Shown here piece after piece: positions 31,790 through 42,990 of a stretch of DNA of 64,000 nt (positions are counted from its first letter, which is position 1; every line of letters begins with the position of its first letter). Source of the stretch: Maea johnstoni. Lineage: Eukaryota; Annelida; Polychaeta; Spionida; Magelonidae. The position numbers and the translations under genes were made by a program. The notes under the pieces are model-generated. The model had not been told where the DNA came from and made no database searches. It saw nothing but the letters and a program-made list of their open reading frames with translations. The stretch is from positions 51,658,326 through 51,722,325 of the forward strand of contig OZ012685.1 in assembly GCA_963942565.1 (NCBI GenBank), read 5' to 3'.

Positions 31790-32091
31790 TATCAAAAACA
31801 CACAGATAGCTTTGGAACTGAAAATATTATCATCAACAACACTTACATTGTGTGATCTTTCAAGATGAAATACTTCTATGTTCAGCATATTATGAAATTT
31901 TGGGCTCTTGGCTAGAAAATAAATTTATTTTTGAAGAAGGGTGGATGATTTTTGAAAGTTGGCAAATCAGTAGCTAATCTGAAGATTTCTCAAAAACCAG
32001 GTGCTCTATGAGTAGACTATGACAGTATAGAGCATATTTGAGGTCTGAAATCAGGAGAGTACTGCTCAAATCAGTGGAGTTGACAGGTATA
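31790..32091. other. Intron DNA, nothing recognised
   Basis: Unique sequence. Confidence 0.3.
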
Positions 32092-32150
32092 TGTGGTTTT
32101 CAAAAACCTTTTGCTTTGGATAAACGTAGCCTCAGCATTGGAAGGGTTAA
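32092..32150 (+). mobile_element. Family A MITE 3' fragment
   Basis: Only the last ~58 bp, ending GGAAGGGTTAA. Confidence 0.8.
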
Positions 32151-32303
32151 TATAATGTTGATTGATAATTAATACCACTCCTCATCTTCCTGGCAGCATG
32201 TTCTTTATAGCTAAACACTTGACATGCGTTAGGATCAAATAGACAAGTTTAAACGTCATTCCTACGTCAATCAATTAATTAATTAACTAATGAAACCGAG
32301 GAC

Positions 32304-32377
32304 TAGATGGTTTTCAAAAATCTTTTTGGGTCCTTGTGCTTTGGATGAAAGTAGCCTTTAAGCACTGTAATGGTTAA
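32304..32377 (+). mobile_element. Family A MITE 3' fragment
   Basis: Last ~70 bp. Its terminal TTAA (32374) is the start of a reverse-oriented copy. Confidence 0.78.
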
Positions 32378-32578
32378 CCCTCGTAATGCTCAGCCTACTT
32401 TAACCCAAAAGCACAGAAATCCTCAAAAACCTTTTAAATCTGCCAGGTTGGTATTCTTTGGAAAGCTCTTGCGGAGTCCTATCAGATGAGTATCCATTTG
32501 TCAGGGTTTCAGTGATTTTTGGGGTTGTTTGCATCATTTTGTGTTGGTCAAGTTAGCCACAAGCTGCATAAGGGTTAA
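32374..32578 (-). mobile_element. Family A MITE, chain member 1
   Basis: TTAA at 32374 and 32575. Confidence 0.85.
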
Positions 32579-32787
32579 CCCTTCCAATGCTAAGGCTACC
32601 TTCGTCTAAAGCACAAGGATGCTAAGATTTTTGAAAACCTTCTTAACCCTGGCATGTTGGTATTCATTTGATAGCCCTCACTGAGTACTATCAGATGAGT
32701 ACCTATATGCCAGGGTTTCAGTGATTTTTGGGGTTGTTTGCATCCTTTTGTGTTGGTCAAGTTAGCCACAAGCTGCATAAGGGTTAA
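32575..32787 (-). mobile_element. Family A MITE, chain member 2
   Basis: Shares one TTAA with each neighbour (32575 and 32784). Its right 85 bp is nearly identical to that of member 1 (GGGGTTGTTTGCATC, GTGTTGGTCAAGTTAGCCAC). Confidence 0.88.
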
Positions 32788-32847
32788 CCCTTTCAATGCT
32801 GAGGCTACTTTCGTCCACAGCACAAGGACACAAGTATTTTTGAAAAC
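32784..32847 (-). mobile_element. Family A MITE, chain member 3, cut by assembly gap
   Basis: Starts TTAACCCTTTCAATGCTGAG and runs into the gap. Confidence 0.85.
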
Positions 32848-33047
32848 NNNNNNNNNNNNNNNNNNNNNNNNNNNNNNNNNNNNNNNNNNNNNNNNNNNNN
32901 NNNNNNNNNNNNNNNNNNNNNNNNNNNNNNNNNNNNNNNNNNNNNNNNNNNNNNNNNNNNNNNNNNNNNNNNNNNNNNNNNNNNNNNNNNNNNNNNNNNN
33001 NNNNNNNNNNNNNNNNNNNNNNNNNNNNNNNNNNNNNNNNNNNNNNN
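32848..33047. other. Assembly gap of 200 N
   Basis: Unknown bases. The left edge is inside a tandem MITE chain, a likely cause of the assembly break. Confidence 1.
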
Positions 33048-33228
33048 CTCCTACCAAAGAAACATTTTAGGAACCAATAAATGCATATGAATTTCTCTAA
33101 AAAAGGCTTTTGAAAATCTAGTATTGCATTTTACTAAAAGCAGAAATACACCTGAGAAATTACGTTACTGATATTTCCATTTATGTCAAGGGTAGGTATG
33201 GTTTCACAAAGTAAGGATTACTGTAGAA

Positions 33229-33528
33229 CAGCTATTTTTTCTGTGTAACAATTTTCCCTAATTTTTCATTTTTGGGTGTTTCCGTTTCTAATATTTCCGA
33301 AGAGAGGACATGTTTTTTTCCATTTCTAATTTTCCCGTTTTATGTAGATTTTTTATTTTAGTATACCAAAGAGTAAATATTAATGGGTAAGGACAAAGAT
33401 TTCTCCGTGTTTATTAAGTCCGGACATGTACTGTATTATTTTTTCCTGTGTTGTTTATACCCGTTTAAAAGCATTCGGAAAAAAAAGGGAAAATCAAAAC
33501 TCACAGAAAAATTAGCCATTCTACAGTA
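33229..33528. mobile_element. Family M inverted-repeat element (single copy)
   Basis: TACTGTAGAACAGCTATTTT at left pairs with the complement of the right end (AAAATTAGCCATTCTACAGT then A): about 23 of 27 positions match. TA at both ends and CTGTA starts suggest a Tc1/mariner-type nonautonomous element of 300 bp. The rest of 33048-33557 is unique. Confidence 0.7.
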
Positions 33529-33557
33529 GTTGCAAAATCCCATACAAAGACACATAC

Positions 33558-33771
33558 TGAACCCTAATGCTGGTGCCTAATTTGGCCAATACAAAATTAT
33601 GCAAAAACCTGAAAATGACAGAGACTCTAGCAAATGGGTGCCCATCTGAGAGTTCTCAGTAAGAGGAATATACATATGTATATATATATGTCAAGGTTTA
33701 GATGGTTTTTAAAAAATCTTTGCGTCCTTGTGCTTTGGATGAATGTATAGCCTCAGCATTAGGAGGGTTAA
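33558..33771 (+). mobile_element. Family A MITE with TA-rich centre
   Basis: The central GAGCTATCCAATGAATACCA is replaced by a TATACATATGTATATATA-type run. Confidence 0.8.
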
Positions 33772-34171
33772 CCCTGAATCAACTGGTACCCATCCTTCTC
33801 TTAGAAAATAATGAGTGACAAGGATATTCCACTTACTAGATCTAATTCAAACTCCCGGGAATAATAAAGTAAGTTTTATATTTTCCATCAAGTGATAATC
33901 TCCACTTATATTCAAAATGTGCAGTCATTTGTCAGGATTTTTCTACTCCATTTTTTCCTGTAAATTGCTTTCAGAGATCAATTTATTTCATCATGAAATA
34001 TCTGCAGATCTATCCATCAATGAAATGACTGTCACCTTAATAGTTATCACTCACTATTATTTTGGACAGATATTGATTTAATAAATGTCATGGGCCTCTT
34101 GAGGAGACTTGCTGGCACAGTGACGAGATTATACCTAAAGGTCTGGGTTCTTTGGGGGGGGGTGAGAACTC
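33772..34171. other. Intron DNA, nothing recognised
   Basis: Unique sequence; includes a short G run at 34154-34161. Confidence 0.3.
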
Positions 34172-34745
34172 AGGGGTTGACAGCTAGCCACTAATAACCC
34201 TTCCAATGCTGAGGCAACTTTCATCCAAAGCACAAGATTTTTGAAAACCATCGAAACCCTGTCATTTTGGTATTCATCGGAAAGCCCTCACTGAGCACTT
34301 TCATATGAGTACCCATTTGCCAGGGTTTTGGTCATTTTCAGGTTTTTTGCATCATTTTGTATTGGCCAAATTAGCCAGAAGCAGCATAAGGGTTAAGCCC
34401 CATAGCCAATGGCTACAGAAAATTGTGTTGGGCTCTAATAATATTTGACTTTGTAGCCCGGCTGGCTTTGAGAAAATTGCATTTTTAAGATCATGCTCCT
34501 AGCATTATCAATAATAAAATCAGTTGAAGAACACCATTTGACTCATCAGTTGTCCTTTGGTACGATTCCAATATGCCATAAAACAGTGAAAAGATATAGC
34601 TCAAGCCTTCAATAATTGTTTTTTAGGGAAGGACTGTAGTGGGATTGCAGCATTTGGAAAATCTAGGGCTACGAGATCTTGGGTGGGGCTATGGCGATTT
34701 GAAAACCTAAAGTCTGGTGGTCTCCTAGAGTTTTTAACCAAAGCC
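34172..34745 (+). repeat. Family D dispersed repeat, copy 2, split by a MITE
   Basis: The CAGCTAGCCACTA start is separated from AGCCCCATAGCC by the family A copy at 34194-34396. It carries an extra ~150 bp (GGACTGTAGTGGGATTGCAG region) absent from copy 1. Confidence 0.75.
34194..34396 (-). mobile_element. Family A MITE inside family D
   Basis: Right TTAA at 34393; left end mutated to ATAACCC. Confidence 0.85.
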
Positions 34746-35348
34746 TGACCCCTGAGAACTAGGTCTCAGGTCTGGGTTTCTAGACCCCATTTTGAACAAT
34801 TCTTGTATATAGGGGTACCCTCAAAAAGCATCTTTTGGACCTAGAATATTTTCAAAAGTAAATTTGGAATAAAGAAGTGATTCAAAAATATTTGGTCTTC
34901 CAACTAACATTTCATCTTCAAATATTTCCTAAAGAAAGCTCTTATCTAGCAATTTTTATCTAGCAATTTTTTTCTAGCCTTTTACCTGCACATGTGCTTA
35001 TCAATGGAGGAATATGGTATATTAATCTATATTGAATTCATAATCAGACAAATAAACTTTTCAGGTCCCATCCTTGCACTGAAATTCAAAGTAAAGCTTG
35101 ATGCTTATCCTATAGAAATGAAAAGCTAGAAAATTGTTTTAATTATTTTGAGAATTGATGGTTTAGATCTTATTATCATTACTCCTATACTATTGTCAAA
35201 AAGATACAAAAAAAAACAATTCAAACTTTTTTATTTTTATTTTTTGTTATCCAATTGCATGTGAATAGAAATACAGTTACTTCAAACCTCAATCTTCAAG
35301 ATTTTCTAACTTTCAAACTACTCAGAGCGATCTCTTCTTACCTTGAAA
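34746..35348. other. Intron DNA with a decayed family B fragment
   Basis: 34815-34960 has TATTTTCAAAAGTA...GGAATAAAG...TTCAAATATTT in the order of an inverted family B element. The rest is unique. Confidence 0.4.
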
Positions 35349-35663
35349 CAGTGTCTTAGCTAGGATTAAGAAAACGGGTGCCTAAAATTGGCAGTTGTAA
35401 CATTTTTGGGCGTCCAAAGTTGTAAGGGGGATCACAATATACTCATATTTCAACCATAAACATGTATAAATTCATCGAAATAAGGCATGATATCATAAAA
35501 CAATGTCATGGGAATTATAAGGAGATGAGAAAATTCCATTATAAGCTTGAGATTGGGATTTTTAGAAATTCCACACAAAAATATTTGGGTGTCCTTAGGG
35601 GTTCTCTTTAAGGGTTTGGGTGTCCATAAAGGCACCCAGACGCCCTGCTGGCTAAAGATCATG
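35349..35663 (+). mobile_element. Family E hAT-type element, copy 3
   Basis: Perfect 8-bp duplication CCTTGAAA at 35341-35348 and 35664-35671. Confidence 0.93.
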
Positions 35664-35772
35664 CCTTGAAATATGATGTGATCCTGTCTTCTCAGCTATC
35701 CATTGATTAGAGAAATTAGTTATGATACTTCATTTCCTCAGCGTTGCTTGAATCACGGCCACTGACTGTCAG

Positions 35773-36245
35773 CGCATGCTGAGTTTAATATCTCTCACAG
35801 TTCTAATCCTGTGTCATACGATACCACTCTCTACGGGCAATCTCGCTCTATAATACGGTACCCAGGGCGGACCGGGTACATAAAGGCCTACCCTGATGGC
35901 CGAGTGGTCTAAGGCATTGCCATTGACTGCTTGCTGTCTCTCACCACTGCAGGGCCTGCCCTGATGGCCGAGCGGTCTAAGGCGTTGCCACTGACTGCTA
36001 GCTGTCTTTCACCACTGCAGGGCCTACCCCGATGGCCGTGTGGTATAAGGTATTGCCATTGACTGCTTGCTGTCTCTCACCACTTGGGGGCCTGCCTTGA
36101 TGGCCGGGTGGTCTTAGGGTATTGCCATTGACTGCTTGCTGTCTCATACCACATGGGGCTTGCCCTGATGGCCAAGTGGTCTAAGGCGCATGCTGAGTTT
36201 AATATCTCTCACAGTTCTAATCCTGTGTCATACAATACCACTCTC
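35773..36245. repeat. Direct duplication flanking a SINE-head array
   Basis: GCGCATGCTGAGTTTAATAT through GATACCACTCTCT occurs at 35774-35835 and again at 36187-36246. Between them lie ~50 bp of flank and the tRNA-like array, so the whole block duplicated or the array recombined with its flank. Confidence 0.85.
35887..36186 (+). repeat. Tandem array of tRNA-Leu-like SINE heads, ~4.4 units
   Basis: 67-68-bp units with CCTGCCCTGATGGCCGAGCG, GTCTAAGGCRTTGCCA and CTGACTGCTWGCTGTCT. Same monomer as the large array at 47126. TGGCCGAGCGGTCTAAGG is a good tRNA-Leu-type box A; no box B or SINE tail is present here. Confidence 0.88.
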
Positions 36246-36247
36246 TG

Positions 36248-36530
36248 CGTGCGAAGGAAGGAATGGGGTTTTACGTCGCTTTCAACAGCTTAGGTCGTAT
36301 CGCGACATGATTGAAATTCCCTTCTCTTCACAAATAGTTTCAAGGGGTCTCAGTTGCTGAAGGGCCATAGACAGCCTTAATATAATTCAACAATGTCGCA
36401 CATTTATATAGCGACCAGGCCAACCCGCTTGTGGGTATATCCAGCTGAGACTCGAATCCACGACTGCACACTTGGGAGTCAGGCGTCGTAACATTTACTA
36501 GTCCTCAGCGGATCCCTTTCTTTGTGGGGA
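36248..36530 (-). mobile_element. Insertion, possibly a tRNA-derived SINE on the - strand
   Basis: Compared with the first copy of the flank (35836 onward, CAATCTCGCTCTATAATAC), the second copy is interrupted by ~280 bp before ATCGCTCTCTGTAATAC. The insert contains GGAATGGGGTTTTACGTCGC, and on the - strand GGATTCGAGTCTC, a box B-like motif. Class uncertain. Confidence 0.5.
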
Positions 36531-37086
36531 TCGCTCTCTGTAATACACAAGGCTGTCAAAGTACATAAATCTTGGAGCACAGAAAACCAGCCAGGGAGCG
36601 CAGAATTCGTAAACAGAGCTGAAAAGGCAAAAAGGAAAATGGTACTAAACATTAATTGTCACCATATTTCATTAACATCGCTTCCTCAATATTAGTCGAT
36701 AGAATCTTTCATCCCATGTGATGCAACAATTGTAAATAAGACAATATCTACATAAATATGACACAATAGCCCTTCAAGTAAGAGTAGCAGGGCAGTATTA
36801 CCTTAAAATATGACATCTGTGCCCCCTTATGATATGACACATCTGACCCTTTGGGAATGGCTGTTGTGAATTGTTTTTTCTTCAGTGTGTATGCCTTATA
36901 GAGGAATTACATATTAGTACTTGTCTCACACCCAGTATAATGCCTATCTAAACATGGTGACCAGGCTGGTGATTCGTGTCTCTGTTGTATATTTGTATGC
37001 ACATGTGCTGGTAACTTACATGTTATTGATAGGCACATAAACAGGCAGGATCAATGGAGTGCCTGCTTATCTAAGTAGTTGCCATT
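36531..37086. other. Intron DNA, nothing recognised
   Basis: Unique sequence. A family B start fragment follows at 37083-37120 (TTTAACCTATTAATACTCAG). Confidence 0.35.
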
Positions 37087-37165
37087 TAACCTATTAATAC
37101 TCAGAGCAGCCAAAACCTAACCAGAAAATGAGATATGGCCTATTATACCAACCTGAGCTGCATCC

Positions 37166-37435
37166 TTAACCCTTCCAACGCTGAGGCTACTTTCGTCCAA
37201 AGCAAAGATTTTTGAAAACCATTGAAACCCGGTCAAGTTGGTATTCATTGGATAGCTCTTGCTGAGATTAACTCTCAGTTGAGTACCCATGTGCCAGGGT
37301 ATTAGTCATTTATCAGTGTTTTTGCATCATTATGCATTGGCCAAATTAGCCACAAGTGCCAGGGTTTCAGTCATTTTTCAGCATTTTTGCACCACTATGT
37401 ATTGGCCAAATTAGCCACCAACAGCATAAGGGTCA
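37166..37435 (-). mobile_element. Family A MITE with 3' internal duplication
   Basis: The GTGCCAGGG...CAAATTAGCCACAAG end segment is present twice, making it ~270 bp. Confidence 0.82.
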
Positions 37436-37788
37436 AACAAATGTTTTGGCTCAGTTCTTGAGTGGAGATGAGACCTTGGCCAATATTTGACATTGAGTGA
37501 CCAGGACTGCTGATTTGATTGTAGCATGCTTAATGTTGGAGAAACTATCCCAATATGATCTTGGCATCAATGTCAAATTCTGATGATCAGTCTCATTGTT
37601 GCATATAATTGAAAATTATGGACACATGCACAGTGAAAATTTCAAGCCTGTACTTATCCAATATCTAATCAGCATTGTCAATGGATCTACATGGTCCTGT
37701 TAATGACTAATCTTTTATATAATGAGAATATGTTTGCTCAGCTCGTAGAAGGTTCATATTTCACAGACTTCACAGTGCATTAATATGC
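37436..37788. other. Intron DNA, nothing recognised
   Basis: Unique sequence. Confidence 0.3.
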
Positions 37789-38000
37789 TTAACCCTTATG
37801 CTGCTGGTGGCTAATTTGGCCAATGCAAAATGATGCAAAAAACCTGGAAAATGATTGAAACCCTGGCACATGGGTACTCATCTGAAAGTACTTCGCGAGA
37901 GCTATCCAATGAATACCAACATGACAGGGTGGTTTTCAAAAAGCTTTGCATTCTTGTGCTTTGGACAAATGTAGCCTCAGCATTAATTGGAAGGGGTTAA
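37789..38000 (+). mobile_element. Family A MITE
   Basis: TTAA at 37789 and 37997. Confidence 0.87.
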
Positions 38001-38095
38001 CCCATGAATACTCCCAGCAGGGGATAATCTTCAAGGAAATGTGTAATTGGGAAAGTATGTCAGGATCGAATAACTCTCCTTGAACTCTTTTGTTT
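37997..38095 (+). mobile_element. Family B MITE, truncated
   Basis: Begins at the TTAA that ends the preceding family A copy (TTAACCCATGAATACTC). Confidence 0.75.
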
Positions 38096-38192
38096 AGCCT
38101 TCCAATGATGAGGTTACTTTTGGTAACAGGACCATAGTTCACGATTTCAAATGAACCATATAGAAGTTGATTCTCGCACAGTGCAATACTTC

Positions 38193-38438
38193 TACAGTGA
38201 AGATATTTAAGTTTTGCACCTGTCGACCAGACGTCTGCCAGTGCCTGGTTGTACAAACACCCATAGATAACATGTCAAAACATTAGGCAGGCACATCAAT
38301 GACCCACTGAAAGCTACATTCAGTTGTGAGGTCATCAATGCATCCAAGCACAGGAAACTGGGTGGCAATCAGGCATGCGGTCGTGTATCATACCTGGGCT
38401 ACCCATGCATTGAGTGCAGGGATTAAATGTCTGCACTA
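38193..38438 (-). mobile_element. Family C MITE
   Basis: Left end TACAGTGAAGATATTTAAG, right end GGGATTAAATGTCTGCACTA. Confidence 0.82.
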
Positions 38439-39186
38439 TATGCTAGCAATTGCCAGATGTTTCCTCATTCACCAAAACCCTCTTAAGGCTGAATCATAAT
38501 TAAACTATTTAGCGATGTAAATAGAAATGTGACAGCAAATATAAAGAGGCATTGTAAGCATTCAGGAATCTGTAGAAATTACATTTTTTTCATCACGCCA
38601 ATAGAATATCGAGACAATGGGTCTTTATTATGAGGTAGTTTCACACGTTTTTCTGGTAATTGGGTGGCTTCTATTGAATTAAACATGAATAGAATACACT
38701 ACAAAGCATGCACAATAGTACAAATAGCTCAATACCTGTCTTAATAAGAAATACTTAATTGTCTGAATCTCATCAGCAATTTTCTCACACTTTTATTAAA
38801 AATTCTCAGGAATTGATAGAATTACTTTGATGAGAATTACAGTTACTGATAACGCATTACTGAATTCTCAAAAGGCGCACTCTTTGAATAATAGTCGCAT
38901 ATTTGCTTCATTACAACAACGCTTTCTTGTAGGAGTCCTTATCAAAATGTTCGTTGCGCCTTTTATTACATACCCCAAAAGAAATTGATGCAGTATTTAG
39001 CCAATTTGTGGTAAATCTACCGCTATTCAGAACGCACGTTTTTTCGCACATCACAGAGAGCTTCAAATGGCGCCCGTAATCGCTTCACCACTTTGCGGTA
39101 ATTTATATTAATTTACGGTGAATTACTCGCCACTTGAATCGCCTCATTGAAAGGAAGAGAATGATCTACTTGCTGGCAGCTCTTTT
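38439..39186. other. Intron DNA, nothing recognised
   Basis: Unique AT-rich sequence; no exon with splice support. Confidence 0.35.
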
Positions 39187-39405
39187 TTAACCCATCCGAT
39201 GCTAAGGCTACTTTCTTCCAGAGCACAAGAACGCAAAGATTTCCGAAAACTATCGAAACCCTGTCTTGTTGGTATTCATTGGATAGCTCTCTCTGAGTGC
39301 TCTCAGATGAGTACCCATTTGATAGGGTTTCAGTCATTTTTCAGATTTTTTGCAGTTTTTTGTATTGGCCAAATCTAGATTAGCCACCAGCAGCATAAGG
39401 GTTAA
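39187..39405 (-). mobile_element. Family A MITE
   Basis: TTAA at 39187 and 39402; AGAGAATGATCTACT(T/C)GCTGG occurs on both sides (39156 and 39410), a flank duplication longer than the TTAA. Confidence 0.85.
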
Positions 39406-39604
39406 GGAAGAGAATGATCTACTCGCTGGAAGATTCTCTCACTACCTGTAGAATCCCCCCTCTGTGTAATTGATTGTCCCCCATTAGGCAGAAAATGACG
39501 GCACATTTTCTCAGGCACATTGCCAACAGGAGGTATTATTGCATCTCTGGGGGTGCTGGGGATATTTATGTCTCCCTTTCAGGGACTTTTCCAGGACCCA
39601 TCCC

Positions 39605-39890
39605 TTCTCTGAAGGCCGAGCGGTCGAAGGCGTCGCCACTAGGTACCCATTTTGCAGCTGGGTATAGACTGAGGCATTATGGAATTTACTGTCTTCCCAC
39701 TAACTGCACGCTGACTCTCTCACCACTGGCCAGATTCAAATCCCGGTCTGGGCACGTGAGAAAGTTGCCAGTGACTTGGGGTTAGGGGGTGGTTTTCTCC
39801 GGGTACTCCGGTTTGCCTCCACTACTTACAACTGGCTAGTCACGAATTAGTTACAATATGGCTTACATGTGACAAAAAATGAAATTCTTA
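39605..39890 (+). mobile_element. tRNA-Leu-like SINE with a nested piece of tRNA-Thr-like SINE
   Basis: Head GAAGGCCGAGCGGTCGAAGG, box B AGATTCAAATCCCGGTC, tail GAAAGTTGCCAGTGACTTGG, CTCCGGGTACTCCGGTTTGC and CAACTGGCTAGTCACGA. Between head and box B, 39640-39701 is the complement of the tRNA-Thr-like SINE body (AGGTACCCATTTTGCAGCTG). Confidence 0.82.
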
Positions 39891-41098
39891 ATTCGAAATT
39901 CCACGACCCATCCTACCTGTCTCTTGGACAGGCAGTTTCCTGAAAACCTCCTTTTTAGACGGGCAAAAATTTCCAGATAGTATTTTCAATTTTCATGAGT
40001 TATGGTATCTCTGAGGGTGCTGGTGATTTTATGTGTCCCCCATACAGGCCTCAATGCTTTTCAAAATGTTACTGACAGTATAGGACCAGTAACACCTAGG
40101 ATCTACTGGTCCTGCAAAATCTTTACTGGTCCTACATATTTTTCTCTAACATAACAAGACAAAAATTGCATACAATTCACTGACATCAGTTAGATTTGCT
40201 TATTCCATTTTATCTTCATTTATTTGAAAACATTTGGGGACATTCCTGGGGGAAGACTTGTTAACAAGAATATCTCCAAATGTTAACTGGCCCTGTAGGA
40301 CCAGCTGAGGTCTTTTTTACTGGTCCCAAACTGTTTTGGGGGATTTTTACTGGCTTGGGACCAGCATAATATCAGGGAAGAAGTGTTGTTGTTCCTGTCC
40401 ATTTTGGCATTGATGTCTTCATTTGGACTTGTCTGCAAGATATCTCAAAAACGTTTAGGGAAATCTTTTCTAATTTTCAGGGATCCTTACTTATGGCATT
40501 TACATGTGAAGTGTTATATTTTGGTAATAACCTTTGATTTGGTTATAAGGTCATTCTGGGATGTTTTGGATCAATTTGGGTTTTCAGTTCCACCAAGACA
40601 ATCTATTCATAGAGAGAATGATTGAGTGGATGCCAAGTCTTTGATTTACCTATAAGTAATTAAAAGTGCTAATCGCATCAAGGTCACCATTCTAAGTTGA
40701 TTTTATTTCCACATAGACAATTCATTCCTGCAGAGAATGATTGAGTGGAGGTCACATATTGGGTTTACATAATTAAAAGTGATAATCACCTCAAGGTCAC
40801 CAGGTCTCCAGAGGTTGACATCGCTGTGTAGATCATCTCTATGTATTTGACATCTCTGTGATTGATGTAGGAACAATTACTTGGATATTAATGCTTAAGA
40901 GGTCCATCAGAAATTCTCATCTGGATTTATGATCAATAAGTATCATAATCTAAGAATTATTCTAAAAAATCATCAATATTTAACGAGTGCTTCACCCTCA
41001 GCACAATATAATATTTCCAGCTTCTTATTGAGTATCAAAAACAGCAGTTTGTTATGTAAAATAATAACTGTTACACAGATATGTCATATTTGCCACAC
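39891..41098. other. Intron DNA with a two-copy duplication
   Basis: GAGAATGATTGAGTGGA..., AATTAAAAGTG.TAATC and CATCAAGGTCACCA recur at ~40612 and ~40735 (period ~123 bp). 40070-40370 has scattered GGACCAGT/ACTGGTCC inverted motifs. No gene. Confidence 0.5.
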
Positions 41099-41313
41099 TT
41101 AACCCTTCCGATGCTGAGGCTATACTTCCATCCAAAGCATAAAGACGCAAAGATTTTTGAAAACCATCTTAACCCTGTCATGTTGGTATTCATTAGATAG
41201 CTCTCGCTGAGCACTCTCAGATGATTACCCATGTGCAAGGGTTTCAATCATTTTTCAGGTTCTTTGCACCATTTTGTATCGGCCAAATTATCCACCAGCA
41301 GCATAAGGGTTAA
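41099..41313 (-). mobile_element. Family A MITE
   Basis: TTAA at 41099 and 41310. Confidence 0.87.
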
Positions 41314-41592
41314 AGAAGAGGATCCCTCAGGGCAGACCTCTGAGGAATGCAACGTCTATATTCACAACCATGAAGGTTGAAATCGTACCAATGTGACAAG
41401 AAAATCGCACGCTTAATTTTCTTAAAGTTCCTCCTGCGGGGATGAGTGTCTGGCTTCAAGGGAGGATAATTCAACTCTTCTTTTGACACATGAGAATGCT
41501 GATATATAATCAATATAGTTATCTTAAAAAGAGTAATCATTATATAGTCAATTAAGCTTGCTCAACAGCCAACCTGTTATGAATACAGGTCC

Positions 41593-41795
41593 TTAACCCA
41601 TATGCTGCTGGTGGTTAATTTTGCCAATGCAAAATGATGCAAAAACACTGAAAAATGACTGAAACCCTGGCATCTGAGAGTATACTCAGTGAGGGCTATC
41701 CAATGAATACCAACATGACAGGGTTAACATGGCTTTCAAAAATCTTCGCATCATTGTGCTTTTGACAAACGTACCCTCAGCATTGGAATGGTTAA
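41593..41795 (+). mobile_element. Family A MITE
   Basis: TTAA at 41593 and 41792; small central deletion (GGCA|TCTGAGAG). Confidence 0.85.
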
Positions 41796-41902
41796 TATTT
41801 ATCCTTCAGGGAGGATAATTTCAATCCAATGAATTGACTTCATTTTGAGGAACGTCACTGACTAGATTTTGGTTTTAACCTAGTTCTCATTCTGTGTTTC
41901 AG

Positions 41903-42100
41903 CTCAAGGATTTGGCAGAACCCACTGGTTTGTATAGCTGTGAATTAAGACGCTGCTTTCAAGGAATCCTGAGGAACCGCTTGGTAGAGCTGCATCAGCA
42001 ATATATAGTTGTCAAGGAACCCAGAACTGGCAGAAGTCAACCATATGAAGGATGTCACACACAGCAGCACAGAATATACACCAATCACTTAACCCATTAA
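41903..42100 (+). CDS. Candidate exon of the + strand host gene
   Basis: A strong acceptor with a long pyrimidine tract (TTCTCATTCTGTGTTTCAG) ends at 41902. The frame LKDLAEPTGLYSCELRRCFQ then GILRNRL is open from the first base. A possible donor TTG|GTAGAG at 41983/41984 would give an 81-nt phase-0 exon. If it is not used, the frame continues through VELHQQYIVVKEPRTGRSQP to a TAA at 42098-42100 inside the terminal repeat of the next MITE. The exon at 17181 ends in phase 2, so another exon must lie between if it is the same gene. Family not recognised. Confidence 0.4.
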   Translation, partial: LKDLAEPTGLYSCELRRCFQGILRNRLVELHQQYIVVKEPRTGRSQPYEGCHTQQHRIYTNHLTH

Positions 42101-42319
42101 TGCTCAAGCGTTATTCTTGAAATTGTCGCCTGGATCTAAGATACTTTTGACAATATCTTTTAAATTGAAAATGATTTTGAAAAATATTTGAAGGAGAGTT
42201 GTTTGTTATGTTCTGATTAACATTTCTCCATCAAATATTTTCTTAACTATGCCTTTGCCTGTAAGATTTCATCAAAATTGTCAGGCTGCTTTTGGCCGCT
42301 GTGAGCGTTAATGGGTTAA
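42089..42319 (-). mobile_element. Family B MITE
   Basis: TTAA at 42089 and 42316; ends TTTTGGCCGCTGTGAGCGTT. Confidence 0.85.
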
Positions 42320-42479
42320 TGACCAGATTGAGAAGATAGAATATCCTCTCATTTTCTTTAAATGACCTGTTAAATTTTATATGACAATGCTATATCCTAA
42401 TTAAGTATTTTGTGATTTGTGTCATAATTCCATTAGGCAAATATCCTTTGAGTGGTATGTACCTAACCAGGTGCTACTT

Positions 42480-42724
42480 TTAACTTATTCATGCTGGTAG
42501 CAGGAAAATCCAGCTGATGATTTTTTGTGATATACCCCTGGTGATATCCTTCTGACAAAACCACCATTGGGAAAATATTTGATGGAGAAATGTTGTTCAG
42601 AACTTAACCCACAATTCTCCTTCAAATATTTTGTGAATTTATGATTAATTCCTAAGTTATTTCCAAAAGTGTCTTAGATCCAGAAGACACTTTTCAAGGA
42701 GGTATGCAAGCATGAAAGCATTAA
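42480..42724 (+). mobile_element. Family B MITE, diverged
   Basis: Starts TTAACTTATTCATGCTGG and ends GCATGAAAGCATTAA. The TTAA at 42721 is shared with the next family A copy. Confidence 0.8.
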
Positions 42725-42924
42725 CTCTTTTGCTGCTGATTGGTCAATATGACAGGTTGACAAAAGCAGAGAAATGACCGAAACCCTGGCACATGGGTAC
42801 ATATCTGATAGTACTCCGCAAGAGCTCTCAAATGAATACCAACATGACTGGTTTTAGAAGATTTTTATACATTTTGGCCTTCTTGTGCATTGGGAGAAAG
42901 TAGCCCCAGCATCAGAAGGGTTAA
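42721..42924 (+). mobile_element. Family A MITE
   Basis: TTAA at 42721 and 42921. Confidence 0.85.
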
Positions 42925-42990
42925 ACAAACTGCGATTTAATTCCCTTGGCTTTGTCGTTTCCCACACCACAGCTTTTATCCTTTCCCTAC

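Noticed and set aside
39474-39785. 103-codon + frame
   Set aside because: It runs through two nested SINEs and has no domain or splice support.
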